From positions 1-34,489 of the forward strand of contig NZ_NSCM01000048.1 in the NCBI RefSeq assembly GCF_003287735.1: 34,489 nt of DNA, written 5' to 3'. Below are positions 1 to 7,980 of the stretch, in pieces; within the stretch, counting starts at the first letter, position 1, and the number at the start of each line of letters is the position of its first letter. The translations under genes were made by a program, and so were the position numbers. The DNA is from Photorhabdus bodei (GTDB lineage Bacteria > Pseudomonadota > Gammaproteobacteria > Enterobacterales > Enterobacteriaceae). The notes below the pieces were generated by a model. It saw only the letters and a list, made by a program, of their open reading frames with translations, did no database searches and was not told where the DNA came from.

Positions 1-143
1 CCATCATTTAATACGTGGCGTTAGAGAGAACAACAGACCGCTTCCAGCTGAGTAGGATGGAGTGGAGACAAATAACAGAGAATTTCGCTCTCTAAATTTT
101 ATGACCATAAGATCACGATATTTATCATATGAACATAAAAAAA

Positions 144-159
144 TGTGATAAATATCACA
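144..159. promoter_or_regulatory. CRP (cAMP receptor protein) binding site, consensus
   Basis: TGTGA, six bases (TAAATA), TCACA: both half-sites match the CRP consensus exactly, in AT-rich flanks (AAA before, TAAA after). No gene in the window starts close to it in either direction. The nearest candidate would be a minus-strand gene starting at or beyond the left edge. Confidence 0.75.
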
Positions 160-489
160 TAAAATAGCTAATTAATCGCCATCCATGTATGGAGTGAATA
201 AAAATCACTGTGAATTTTCACCTGATACGGAGGAAATATAAAACCCCAAAAGCATCGAGATATTAATCCGGTATATTGGAGCTGGTGATAAATAAGCTTT
301 CATCAATGGCAGTACACGCATTTTTTCATTCCAGGCCGTTGTTATAACGAAAACGCCTTCATGAACTCTTTCACATATTTAAGTCACTGCCACATTTTGC
401 TGCCCCTTTAAAGCACCAGTCCGCGCCGATTTTGGGGTTAAGGTCAATATTCACTTCGATGACCTTTCGTATAAGACCGCCAATATTGA

Positions 490-512
490 CCCCAGATTAA
501 GCTGGGGTTTTT
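490..512 (+). terminator. Rho-independent terminator, possibly of an unannotated small RNA
   Basis: CCCCAG (490-495), loop ATTAAG, CTGGGG (502-507), then five T. Just upstream, GGTCAATATT (442-451) is exactly complementary to AATATTGACC (482-491), which shares its last two C with the terminator stem, so the two structures compete. No plus-strand ORF precedes or follows it; the next gene is on the minus strand. It is either the end of a short non-coding RNA or a remnant leader. Confidence 0.55.
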
Positions 513-578
513 ACCTTTATTTGCAACCGGACGTGAGAATCCTTCCCTGCGTCATCACAAAACAACTCGATATTTCAA

Positions 579-1454
579 CTAATCTGAACGCCCTATTAAA
601 GGAAGCTGTTCAAGCATATCTTTAAGATTCATAGCATCCCAAGGAAGGTGTTCTGCAATCCCAAGCCCAACAACTTTAGCCCGAGAGGCTGCCTTTTGGA
701 TAAGAGCCAGCACATCGGGAATGTTAAGTTTACCTTTAGCGATACCACCAAAATCATGCTCACCGGCACCCGGACGAGCAAACAATATGGAACGGAAGTT
801 ATGTTCATCCAGTACATCCAAATCAATGTGAATTGCCAGACATTCGATTTTTTCTTCTTCAATCCATTTCATCACCGACTCGCCTCCCGCTCTGACATCA
901 TCCGGAGAACAGGTTCTGATTGCGTTATCAGCAATGAACTTTTTCTCATATTCCAGCGGGCTGTGTATTCCTGCGATCATGACTCTTCGGGAAGATACTG
1001 GGCAAGCCACGGTGGTTGTCAGATCGGGATCGCCATTGCCCATCAGTGCGCCAAGAACATGAGCGTGAGCATTCTGAAATTGAGCAGGAGTCATAACATC
1101 AGGATGCGAATCAATCCACAGTATCCCTAGCTTCTCCCCCCAGCGCTCACTCAGCCAGGCAAAAGGGGCGAGATCGACAAGACAGTCACCACCAAACGTG
1201 ACGATATTATCTGGCTTATATTCATGAATAATTTCCCAGACGCTGTTAAGCTGAACTTTAAGTGCTTCCCTGCCGATGATGCCATTTTCCACAGAGAGGG
1301 GAGCGGCTGGTTCCTGAATGGGTACATGAATAACAGGTGCATCCGTTTCCGGTGCAAGCCAGTTCAGCATTTCCGCACCAAATTTGTATGCCGGGTTATT
1401 TCCCCCCTGCCACTGTGGCATAACCAGCCTGATAGTATTTGAACAGTCACTCAT
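579..1454 (-). CDS. Arginase/agmatinase-fold (ureohydrolase family) protein with altered metal site
   Basis: A 291-residue protein of the ureohydrolase superfamily (arginase, agmatinase, formiminoglutamase), which binds two Mn ions to hydrolyse guanidino compounds. Counting from the start chosen here, the family motifs are GGDC (88-91), WIDSHPD (113-119), HAH (130-132) and HIDLDVLD (209-216). The aspartates and histidine of the second and fourth motifs (D115, H117, D119, D211, D213) are intact. The first motif normally reads GGDH; here the metal-ligand His is Cys91, so activity or metal use may differ. An upstream in-frame ATG at 1472 exists, but an AGGAG lies between it and the ATG at 1454 at good spacing, so 1454 is preferred. 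The gene stands alone, with no partner for arginine or polyamine metabolism nearby. Substrate unknown. Confidence 0.85.
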   Translation of the reverse strand: MSDCSNTIRLVMPQWQGGNNPAYKFGAEMLNWLAPETDAPVIHVPIQEPAAPLSVENGIIGREALKVQLNSVWEIIHEYKPDNIVTFGGDCLVDLAPFAWLSERWGEKLGILWIDSHPDVMTPAQFQNAHAHVLGALMGNGDPDLTTTVACPVSSRRVMIAGIHSPLEYEKKFIADNAIRTCSPDDVRAGGESVMKWIEEEKIECLAIHIDLDVLDEHNFRSILFARPGAGEHDFGGIAKGKLNIPDVLALIQKAASRAKVVGLGIAEHLPWDAMNLKDMLEQLPLIGRSD

Positions 1455-1555
1455 TACGATACTCCTTTGCATATATGTAAAGTGTATTCAAAATCAGCTA
1501 AGCTGACGCCTCATCGACACTCCTTTCCCGCCTTATGTCGGTTGGAGTGCCTTTT

Positions 1556-1598
1556 AGAGGTAAAGATGGTTTGTAGTCTGAACCATCTTTCAACCTCT
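1556..1598. repeat. Long inverted repeat (stem-loop) upstream of the sulfatase-like gene
   Basis: AGAGGT+AAAGATGGTT (1556-1571), a 9-base loop, then AACCATCTTT, a CA bulge and ACCTCT (1581-1598): a 16-bp stem with one 2-nt bulge. CACTCC/GGAGTG just before it (about 1518-1548) can also pair. It lies between divergent genes and could be a terminator, an mRNA leader structure or an operator. No T tract follows directly. Confidence 0.6.
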
Positions 1599-1741
1599 AT
1601 CTGACCAATAACTACTCTACTGCAAAAAATAGCAAATAAAATAACCTAATGGGATAGGCAGTAAATTGCTGAATGAGATAGGATCTTGACCTGATAAATA
1701 CTAAATTAACCTTATCAATCTATTACCAATAAGAAGGCATT

Positions 1742-3757
1742 ATGTGGTTTTCCAGATTTAAACTGGCTTTTATCGCACTTTTACTTCCCTGGTTGCTAAC
1801 GGTAGCAACACAAACGGCGGGAAGAATCTATCTTCTCTTAACTTATGGCAGTTATCAGCTCTTCATTGACTCTACTCAAGACGTGGAACGAATGTTCTGG
1901 ATCGGTGGATTGTTTGATATTCGTATTGCCAGTTTGCTGTTTGTGCCTTGTCTGCTGATTGCTAGCTTATTTGCCATTAATAAAAACAGCTTCAACATAT
2001 GGCAACATGCCTATCCATGGTTGGCAACAACACTCAATACCGTAGTCGGGGCTTTGACGGTAAGTAATGTTTACTACTATGCCACTTATGAACGGTCGTT
2101 CGATATTTTCATCTTCGGCTTAGTGGAAGATGATACGCAAGCCGTACTGTACACCCTATGGAACGACTATCCTGTTATCGAAAGTTTGCTCTGTTTAGCT
2201 CTGTATGCAGTGACTGTTTTCTGGCTCTGTCTACTCTGGCAACGCTACCTTATCTCACGCACAGAGCGCAAAACCAGTCTGCCGGTTTCTGCTATCGCGA
2301 CGCTGGTTATTTTAACTGTCTGTTTCGTTGGCATGCGTGGCTCCATAGGTACCTTTCCACTACGTCAGTCCAATACACAAGTTTCAGAAGTCAAAATGCT
2401 TAATATGCTGACACCTAATGGTCCAATGGCACTGAATTGGGCGTTTAATGATCATTACAAAAACAGCTACTTCCCAGAAGCAACAGATGCACAAGGTAGC
2501 TGGTTATTAAACCATTTTCTGGAGAAGCCAACCCCTGCCAATCTGTCACCGTTTATGGCTAAAACCGCCGATAATCCCACTGCTCAAAAAAATCCGCCTC
2601 ACGTAATATTTAACGTCATGGAGAGTATGGGTTATCACCTACAAAGCTTGGATCGCCCAGACCTTGATGTTTTTGGCGCTCTACGCCAGCACTGGCAAAA
2701 CGACTGGCGTTTTGAACGTTTCGTTTCCGAAGGAGATGGCACTATTGACAGTTTAAGCCGTTTCTTGATCCGCAGCCCAAACAGCGCAGTCAGTCAATCC
2801 ACAGCGCAGGATCTCGATTTCACCAGCAATATGTTCAAACCCTATCTGGCGAATGGTTACAAAATCATCTTCGTCACATCCGGTAACGGAGCATGGCGTA
2901 ATTTGAATCAGTTCTTGCCAAACTTGGGCGTTAGTGAATTTATCGATCAGAATGGGCTGAAAAAACGCTATCCAGAAGCCCAATTTGGTACTTGGGGTGT
3001 GCCTGATGAGTTCATGTTCCGTTATATTAAAGATCGCCTGATTCAGGCAGAAAAGAACGGGGAACATGTTCTGATTATGTCATTGTCCACTACCCATCAC
3101 CCACCGTATAAATCGCCGGCAGGTTATCAGAAAACCGACATCAAGCTGAGTGATATCGAGAAACAACGTTTAAGTCATTTGGCTAGTGGTAATGAGTTAC
3201 AAGAGGTTTTTCATACCCTGCGTTACGCCAACGATCAATTAGGACAATTTATTAGTTGGGTAAAATCTCAGTCATTGGCTTCCCATACCATTATTGCGGC
3301 AACCGGTGACCATAATATTCGAGGCATCAGTTATCCAGATGCTCATGAATTGGCAATCGGCCACGGTGTACCGTTTTATCTCTACGTGCCGCCCGCTTAT
3401 CGCCAAAACGCAATCTTTGATGCTACCAGAGTCGGCAGTCATAAAGACATTTGGCCAACGCTCTACCATTTGAGCTTGTCACATACAGCTTACTACCGTA
3501 CCGGCTGTAATTTATTGGCTGAACATCTGGACCCTATCTGGTGTCAAGGATATAACCCGGAAGTCACTATTACACCGCAAGGAGCTTATATCATGATAGG
3601 CAAAGGTGAATTTCGACCGTGGGCAAATCAAACAGGATTATTACTCGGTGAACCCCAGCCAATGACAGCAGACCAAACCAAACAGTTCCAACGTTGGCAG
3701 GTATTTACCGATCTCCTGTCATGGCAATTAAATCGTCAAGTTCACCACCAGCAATAA
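1742..3757 (+). CDS. LTA synthase/sulfatase-family inner-membrane phosphoglycerol transferase-like protein
   Basis: 671 residues in two parts. The N-terminal ~200 residues contain about five hydrophobic segments (roughly 6-35, 55-80, 90-112, 145-168, 182-200), followed by a periplasmic alkaline phosphatase/sulfatase-fold domain from about 285. Residues matching the LtaS/MdoB metal and nucleophile sites are visible: E294 in NVMES, T334 in DGTID as candidate nucleophile, H452-H453, and D523-H524 in TGDHN. Such enzymes transfer phosphoglycerol or phosphoethanolamine groups to envelope glycans or lipids. The donor and acceptor here are unknown. AGAAGG precedes the ATG. It converges on malG with a hairpin between them. 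It is not part of the maltose regulon by any visible signal. Confidence 0.82.
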   Translation: MWFSRFKLAFIALLLPWLLTVATQTAGRIYLLLTYGSYQLFIDSTQDVERMFWIGGLFDIRIASLLFVPCLLIASLFAINKNSFNIWQHAYPWLATTLNTVVGALTVSNVYYYATYERSFDIFIFGLVEDDTQAVLYTLWNDYPVIESLLCLALYAVTVFWLCLLWQRYLISRTERKTSLPVSAIATLVILTVCFVGMRGSIGTFPLRQSNTQVSEVKMLNMLTPNGPMALNWAFNDHYKNSYFPEATDAQGSWLLNHFLEKPTPANLSPFMAKTADNPTAQKNPPHVIFNVMESMGYHLQSLDRPDLDVFGALRQHWQNDWRFERFVSEGDGTIDSLSRFLIRSPNSAVSQSTAQDLDFTSNMFKPYLANGYKIIFVTSGNGAWRNLNQFLPNLGVSEFIDQNGLKKRYPEAQFGTWGVPDEFMFRYIKDRLIQAEKNGEHVLIMSLSTTHHPPYKSPAGYQKTDIKLSDIEKQRLSHLASGNELQEVFHTLRYANDQLGQFISWVKSQSLASHTIIAATGDHNIRGISYPDAHELAIGHGVPFYLYVPPAYRQNAIFDATRVGSHKDIWPTLYHLSLSHTAYYRTGCNLLAEHLDPIWCQGYNPEVTITPQGAYIMIGKGEFRPWANQTGLLLGEPQPMTADQTKQFQRWQVFTDLLSWQLNRQVHHQQ

Positions 3758-3768
3758 TTGATACTTCC

Positions 3769-3806
3769 GTGAATCCCTTTAATTTCAATCTATTAAAGGG
3801 ATTCAC
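3769..3806. terminator. Perfect 15-bp inverted repeat between convergent genes
   Basis: GTGAATCCCTTTAAT (3769-3783), 8-base loop, ATTAAAGGGATTCAC (3792-3806). It sits between the ends of the sulfatase-like gene (+) and malG (-), so it probably ends or stabilises both transcripts. There is no strong T tract on either side, so termination efficiency is uncertain. Confidence 0.65.
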
Positions 3807-3823
3807 ACCAATGAATATTGCGA

Positions 3824-4714
3824 TTAGCCTTTTACTCCCCCGGCGGTCAAACCACTGACCAACCAGCGCTGAGCAACCAGGAATACGATGGTAATAGGGA
3901 GTGCTGAGAGCACAGCGGCGGCGGCAAAATCTCCCCAAAGATAGTTCTGTGGGTTAAGGTACTGCTGCATGCCCACCGCCAAAGTGTAATTGTTCACATC
4001 TCTCAGAAGCAGTGAGGCAACAGGCACTTCCGTAATCACACCGATGAAGGAAAGAATGAACACTACCGCCAGAATCGGCACGGAAAGCGGTAGCAGCACC
4101 ATACGGAAAGCTTGCCACGGTGTCGCGCCATCAAGCGCGGCCGCCTCTTCCAAGGAACCATCAATGGTTTCGAAATAACCTTTAATCGTCCAGACATGCA
4201 ACGCAATGCCCCCCAGGTAGGCAAAAATCACACCACCGTGGGTATTAAGGCCGATAAACGGTATATACTCCCCCAGTCGATCAAACAAGGCATATAGCGC
4301 CACCAAGGAAAGTACCGCCGGGAACATCTGAAAAATGAGCATGCCTTTCAGTAAGGTACTTTTACCGCGAAAACGCATACGGGCAAAAGCATAAGCACAG
4401 GTCGTTGATAATGTCACGATACCTACAGCGGTAATAAAGGCAACCTTAACAGAGTTCCAGAGCCATAGCATAACCGGGAAAGGTGGCGGTGTAACACGAC
4501 CATCCGGTGACACCACACTGTAACCAAGTGCCAATTTCCAATGCTCCCAAGAGATGCTTTCCGGGATCAAACTCCCCGTGGCAAAGTTCCCCGGCCGCAA
4601 GGAGATAGTAATAACCATCAACAGTGGGAATAAGATCATGGCAATAAAGGTTAACATCAATAAATGTGTCGCCAACAAACGCCATTTCTGTGATTTGGGT
4701 TGAACCATCGCCAT
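3824..4714 (-). CDS. malG: Maltose/maltodextrin ABC transporter permease MalG
   Basis: Inner-membrane permease that pairs with MalF to form the maltose channel, powered by a MalK dimer and fed by MalE. The sequence follows E. coli MalG over its whole length, with six hydrophobic segments and the EAA loop that docks on MalK (EEAAALDGATPWQAF). It ends in GLTAGGVKG as in E. coli. An ORF could begin at a TTG (4732), but that overlaps the end of malF. The ATG at 4714 has AAGGGG six bases upstream and gives 296 residues, the E. coli length, so it is chosen. It is the last gene of malEFG, 10 bases after malF, implying translational coupling. Confidence 0.97.
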   Translation of the reverse strand: MAMVQPKSQKWRLLATHLLMLTFIAMILFPLLMVITISLRPGNFATGSLIPESISWEHWKLALGYSVVSPDGRVTPPPFPVMLWLWNSVKVAFITAVGIVTLSTTCAYAFARMRFRGKSTLLKGMLIFQMFPAVLSLVALYALFDRLGEYIPFIGLNTHGGVIFAYLGGIALHVWTIKGYFETIDGSLEEAAALDGATPWQAFRMVLLPLSVPILAVVFILSFIGVITEVPVASLLLRDVNNYTLAVGMQQYLNPQNYLWGDFAAAAVLSALPITIVFLVAQRWLVSGLTAGGVKG

Positions 4715-4724
4715 TGCATTCCCC

Positions 4725-6281
4725 TTAGTCAAATTTAATACGGGTGGCTTTCAGGTTAATAACCGCCAGTGCACCAACCAACAAAAAGATCACTGTAGCA
4801 ATTGCCGCTGCCAAGCCAAAGTCCTGGCCACTACTGCCGTCGAAAGCAATACGGTAGGTGTAACTTACCAGTAAATCGGTATAGCCTGCCGGCGTCGTGG
4901 TGCCAATGCGATCTGGCCCACCAAGGGTTAACAACTGAATCAGCACAAAGTTGTTAAAGTTAAAGGCAAAACTGGCAATCATCAGCGGCGTTAATGGCTT
5001 AATCAGCAAGGGGAAGGTAATCTTAAAAAAGTTCTGAAACGGTCCTGCGCCATCCATTGCCGATGCTTCATACAGATCATCGGGTATTGCCTTCAATAAC
5101 CCCATGCAGAGGATCATCATGTAGGGATACCCAAGCCAGGTATTCACCACAATCAACATGGTTCGCGCCATCGTCGGATCGGTAAACCAAGCAGGTTTAA
5201 GACCGAATAGACCGTTAAGCAACAGATTGATCTCACCAAAACTTTGGTTAAATAACCCCTTGAAAATCAAAATAGAAATAAACGATGGTACTGCATAGGG
5301 TAAGACCAACAACACGCGATAAATAGCACGACCTTTCAACGCCTCCCACTGTACGATACAAGCCAAAACCATGCCAACAGCAACTGTCAGCACCACGGTG
5401 AGCAGGGAAAACACAACCGTCCAAACGAAAATAGCGAGGAATGGTTTCTGAATACCTTCATCCTGTATCACCCGCAGGAAATTTTTCCAGCCGATGGCAA
5501 CAGTAAATCCTGGCGTCAAAGTCTCATTTCCCCATTTTCCCTCAGCATTGACAGACTGATAGAAACCGGTATCGGTATTGGGGCGATATAGCGTGCCAGT
5601 TTGATTATCGGTGAGGGCTTTACCATCTTCCCCAAGAGAGTATTTAGGATGTACACCAGAGAATTGACGTAGCGAACTCATTTTCAGTTGGCTACCATCC
5701 GGTAAAACAGCAACCAACCGGTTCAGTGCCTGTCGATTTTGGGTGATAGTGCGCAATGTCGCCGCTTCACCGTGCTGAATATTATCCTGTTCATATAAAT
5801 GCAGAATCGTCTCTTTCGTCGCTGACAAAGAAAATGGCTCTGATACCAGTTGTTTAGTCTGGTCCGGTACGCTCAGCGCCAAAACCCACAGCTCCGATTT
5901 TGGATAGAGCTTAAAAGTCAATGCTTGCCCTGACTGATACTGACGACTCATCAGGACAGATTGTGCGCGTTCAAAAGTCAGTTGATTAATACTACTATAG
6001 TTGGTGAAGGCGATAGCAATGGTGCAAATGAGCGGAAACAGTACAAACAATCCCATTCCTGCTACACCCGGATAGGTATAGCGCCAGGCATAAGTATTGC
6101 GGTTGGAAAAAACATAAATCCCTGTACTTAACAATACCAACGTCAGCATTGCGAATAGATACTCTCCCTGTGAGTACATCAATACCACCAGATAACCGGT
6201 AAAGAGTACACACAAGCTCACTGCAAACCATTTCAGAGCAGAATGCTGCCACCATGATGTTTTTTCGAGCGTCGCTGACAT
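4725..6281 (-). CDS. malF: Maltose/maltodextrin ABC transporter permease MalF
   Basis: 518 residues (E. coli 514). Partner of MalG in the maltose import channel. Three N-terminal membrane segments are followed by the large periplasmic P2 loop (about residues 95-275, the most divergent part), then five more segments. The EAA motif reads EASAMDGAGPFQNFF and contacts MalK. A Shine-Dalgarno AAGGAAGAG precedes the ATG at 6281. It lies 121 bp after malE, with two hairpins in the gap, so its mRNA is likely less abundant than that of malE, as known in E. coli. Confidence 0.97.
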   Translation of the reverse strand: MSATLEKTSWWQHSALKWFAVSLCVLFTGYLVVLMYSQGEYLFAMLTLVLLSTGIYVFSNRNTYAWRYTYPGVAGMGLFVLFPLICTIAIAFTNYSSINQLTFERAQSVLMSRQYQSGQALTFKLYPKSELWVLALSVPDQTKQLVSEPFSLSATKETILHLYEQDNIQHGEAATLRTITQNRQALNRLVAVLPDGSQLKMSSLRQFSGVHPKYSLGEDGKALTDNQTGTLYRPNTDTGFYQSVNAEGKWGNETLTPGFTVAIGWKNFLRVIQDEGIQKPFLAIFVWTVVFSLLTVVLTVAVGMVLACIVQWEALKGRAIYRVLLVLPYAVPSFISILIFKGLFNQSFGEINLLLNGLFGLKPAWFTDPTMARTMLIVVNTWLGYPYMMILCMGLLKAIPDDLYEASAMDGAGPFQNFFKITFPLLIKPLTPLMIASFAFNFNNFVLIQLLTLGGPDRIGTTTPAGYTDLLVSYTYRIAFDGSSGQDFGLAAAIATVIFLLVGALAVINLKATRIKFD

Positions 6282-6335
6282 AATGCTCTTCCTTTTTACT
6301 ACGACATAACAGCTTTGCGGATAGCTTAATCAATC

Positions 6336-6370
6336 TTCCTGCAAACAGGCATCCTTACTGGTTGCAGGAA
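6336..6370 (-). repeat. malE-malF intergenic stem-loop 1 (malF-proximal)
   Basis: TTCCTGCAA (6336-6344) and TTGCAGGAA (6362-6370) form a perfect 9-bp stem with a 17-base loop. With the neighbouring stem-loop it occupies the place where E. coli has REP sequences, which protect malE mRNA from 3' decay and lower malFG expression. The same role is inferred here. Confidence 0.6.
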
Positions 6371-6371
6371 A

Positions 6372-6397
6372 GAGAACTCCTTCAAAAAAGAGTTCTC
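6372..6397 (-). repeat. malE-malF intergenic stem-loop 2 (malE-proximal)
   Basis: GAGAACTC (6372-6379) and GAGTTCTC (6390-6397) flank a 10-base loop, starting five bases after the malE stop codon. On the mRNA strand the loop contains TTTTTT. It is probably an mRNA stabiliser or partial terminator that raises MalE over MalF/MalG. Confidence 0.6.
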
Positions 6398-6402
6398 ACA
6401 GG

Positions 6403-7602
6403 TTACTTAGTTATACGGGTTTCCGCATCACTTAGTGCGGCATCAACGGTCTGACGGCCAGCCAACGCATTAACCACAGCGTTGCGCATGGCATACCAAA
6501 AACCACTCATTTGTGAGACGTTTGGCATGATTTCGCCGTTTTTAGCATTTTCCATCGTAGCAGCAATACGTGGGTCCTTAGCCAGAATATCGTGATAGGA
6601 TTTCAATGACACTGCCCCCAACGGCTTATCCCGATTCACCATCTCCAGACCTTCGTTAGTCAGCAAGTAGTTTTCCAAGAACTCCTTCGCTAGCTCTTTA
6701 TTCGGGCTGGCAGTATTGATACCTGCCGTCAATACACCGACAAACGGCTTGGACGGATGACCTTTAAAAGTCGGCAACAACGCCACACCGTAATTTACCT
6801 TGCTCTTGTCGATATTGGCCCACGCCCACGGACCGTTGATGGTCATCGCCGTTTCACCTTTGTTGAACGCCGCCTCAGCAATGGAATAGTCAGTATCTAC
6901 ATTTAGATGCTTATTTCTCACCAAATCTATAATGAAACGCAGCCCTGCTTTGGAACCCGCATTATTCACTCCGACGTTCTTCACATCATATGCGCCGTTT
7001 TCCATCTTGAAAGCATATCCTCCGTCCGCAGCAATCAACGGCCAAGAGAAATATGGCTCTTGCAGATTAAACATAATGGCACTTTTGCCTTTGCTCTTCA
7101 GTTCCTTATCCAGAGCCGGGATCTCTTCCCAGGTTTTTGGTGGTGTCTTCACCAAATCTTTATTGTAGATAAGAGAGAGGGCTTCAACCGCGATAGGATA
7201 ACCAACCAGTTTACCGTCGTAGCGCACGGCATCCCAGGTAAACGGGAATAGCTTATCTTTGAAGCTCTGATCCGGCGTGATTTCTGTCACCAGACCAGAC
7301 TGTGCGTAACCGCCAAAGCGATCATGAGCCCAGAAAATAATATCCGGCCCATCGCCGGTTGCCGCAACCTGTGAATACTTCTCTGCAAGCTTGTCTGGAT
7401 GCTCAACCGTAACATTGACACCCGTGTCTTTCTCAAACTTCTCACCAACTTGTGCCAGGCCATTGTAGCCTTTATCACCGTTGATCCAGATAACTAGCTT
7501 ACCTTCCTCAATTTTTGCAAAAGCAGAGGCAGAAAGTACCAGTGAGGCTAAAGCAGAAAGCGCTAAGGTACGGGCGCCTACTTTTAAGGTTGTTTTTATC
7601 AT
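6403..7602 (-). CDS. malE: Periplasmic maltose/maltodextrin-binding protein MalE
   Basis: Soluble periplasmic receptor that delivers maltose and maltodextrins to MalFGK2 and to chemoreceptors. From the second Met it has a 29-residue signal peptide (basic IKTTLK start, hydrophobic core, SASAFA end). The mature protein begins KIEEGKLVIW, as in E. coli, and stays collinear to the final TRITK. Two adjacent ATGs (7605 and 7602) are possible; AAGGA upstream gives slightly better spacing to 7602. It is the first gene of malEFG, transcribed away from malK out of a shared regulatory region. Confidence 0.97.
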   Translation of the reverse strand: MIKTTLKVGARTLALSALASLVLSASAFAKIEEGKLVIWINGDKGYNGLAQVGEKFEKDTGVNVTVEHPDKLAEKYSQVAATGDGPDIIFWAHDRFGGYAQSGLVTEITPDQSFKDKLFPFTWDAVRYDGKLVGYPIAVEALSLIYNKDLVKTPPKTWEEIPALDKELKSKGKSAIMFNLQEPYFSWPLIAADGGYAFKMENGAYDVKNVGVNNAGSKAGLRFIIDLVRNKHLNVDTDYSIAEAAFNKGETAMTINGPWAWANIDKSKVNYGVALLPTFKGHPSKPFVGVLTAGINTASPNKELAKEFLENYLLTNEGLEMVNRDKPLGAVSLKSYHDILAKDPRIAATMENAKNGEIMPNVSQMSGFWYAMRNAVVNALAGRQTVDAALSDAETRITK

Positions 7603-7696
7603 CATTCCGTCCTTATAGTTTAAGTAGGTTCAGAGTGAACTGTTTTGTTACATTGGCGGAGAGTGCTGATCTAGTGTGCAATTAACAATGGAAAGA

Positions 7697-7708
7697 CTCA
7701 TCCTCCCC
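7697..7708 (-). promoter_or_regulatory. MalT box, malE side
   Basis: On the minus strand it reads GGGGAGGATGAG, containing the GGATGA core and G-rich 5' side of MalT boxes. It lies about 90 bp upstream of malE. Confidence 0.6.
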
Positions 7709-7733
7709 TACTCTACTCCCTGCCCGGAATGGG

Positions 7734-7749
7734 TGTGATCTCTATTACA
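7734..7749. promoter_or_regulatory. CRP site, near consensus
   Basis: TGTGA-TCTCTA-TTACA, one mismatch from the TGTGA-N6-TCACA consensus, inside the malE-malK divergent region. Confidence 0.65.
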
Positions 7750-7796
7750 AAAACAGAAGAAGCGTGCCGTTGACCACAAAAAGGGGCATCTTTTTT

Positions 7797-7812
7797 TGCG
7801 ATAAATATCACA
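7797..7812. promoter_or_regulatory. CRP site, near consensus
   Basis: TGCGA-TAAATA-TCACA, one mismatch from consensus. Its spacer is identical to that of the orphan site at 144-159. It lies between the two groups of MalT boxes. Confidence 0.65.
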
Positions 7813-7856
7813 ATTTATCCAGTAGCTCATACCTAACCAGCTCAACAACGCTTATT

Positions 7857-7878
7857 TCATCCTCCTAGCTCCTCCCCC
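7857..7878 (-). promoter_or_regulatory. Pair of MalT boxes, malK side
   Basis: The minus strand reads GGGGGAGGAG (7869-7878), then AGGAGGATGA (7857-7866). Two G-rich boxes in tandem match the spacing style of MalT sites at mal promoters. They lie about 105-125 bp upstream of the malK start codon. Confidence 0.55.
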
Positions 7879-7945
7879 ATAAAAAACTTGGGTATGGAGG
7901 ATTTACTCACCCGCCATCTTAAACACACTCTGGTTTATCATTTTT

Positions 7946-7962
7946 CACCGCGAATTGCGGTG
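7946..7962 (+). repeat. Small hairpin just upstream of the malK ribosome binding site
   Basis: CACCGC (7946-7951), loop GAATT, GCGGTG (7957-7962). TTATCA before and ATAA after extend the symmetry around a TTTTT bulge. It ends about 18 bases before the malK ATG, next to the GGGGGA ribosome binding site, so it may affect translation. Confidence 0.45.
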
Positions 7963-7980
7963 ATAAGTCCGGGGGAACAC

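Larger units (their letters stand above)
1..578. other. Non-coding left end with CRP site and orphan terminator
   Basis: No convincing coding region is visible on either strand. The stretch holds a consensus CRP site (144-159), a small hairpin (AGAGA/TCTCT, 77-93) and a terminator-like stem-loop at 490-512, listed separately. The only short reading frames have no believable ribosome binding site. An ATG on the minus strand at 5-7 could belong to a gene leaving the window on the left, which would make this its upstream region; that is a guess. Confidence 0.5.
7606..7980. promoter_or_regulatory. Divergent malE / malK regulatory region
   Basis: This 375-bp gap controls malEFG (-) and malK-lamB-malM (+). 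It contains GGATGA-type MalT boxes on the minus strand, two CRP-like sites (listed separately) and a hairpin by the malK start. The arrangement fits the E. coli malEp-malKp region, where MalT with maltotriose and ATP, plus CRP, activate both directions. Exact -10/-35 assignments are not attempted. Confidence 0.75.

Noticed and set aside
185..241. 18-residue plus-strand frame (MYGVNKNHC...) after the CRP site, as a possible leader peptide
   Set aside because: No ribosome binding site, no stall-type residues and no downstream gene on that strand.
648..1130. 160-residue plus-strand frame opposite the arginase-like gene
   Set aside because: Shadow of the real gene in the opposite strand; no ribosome binding site or motif.
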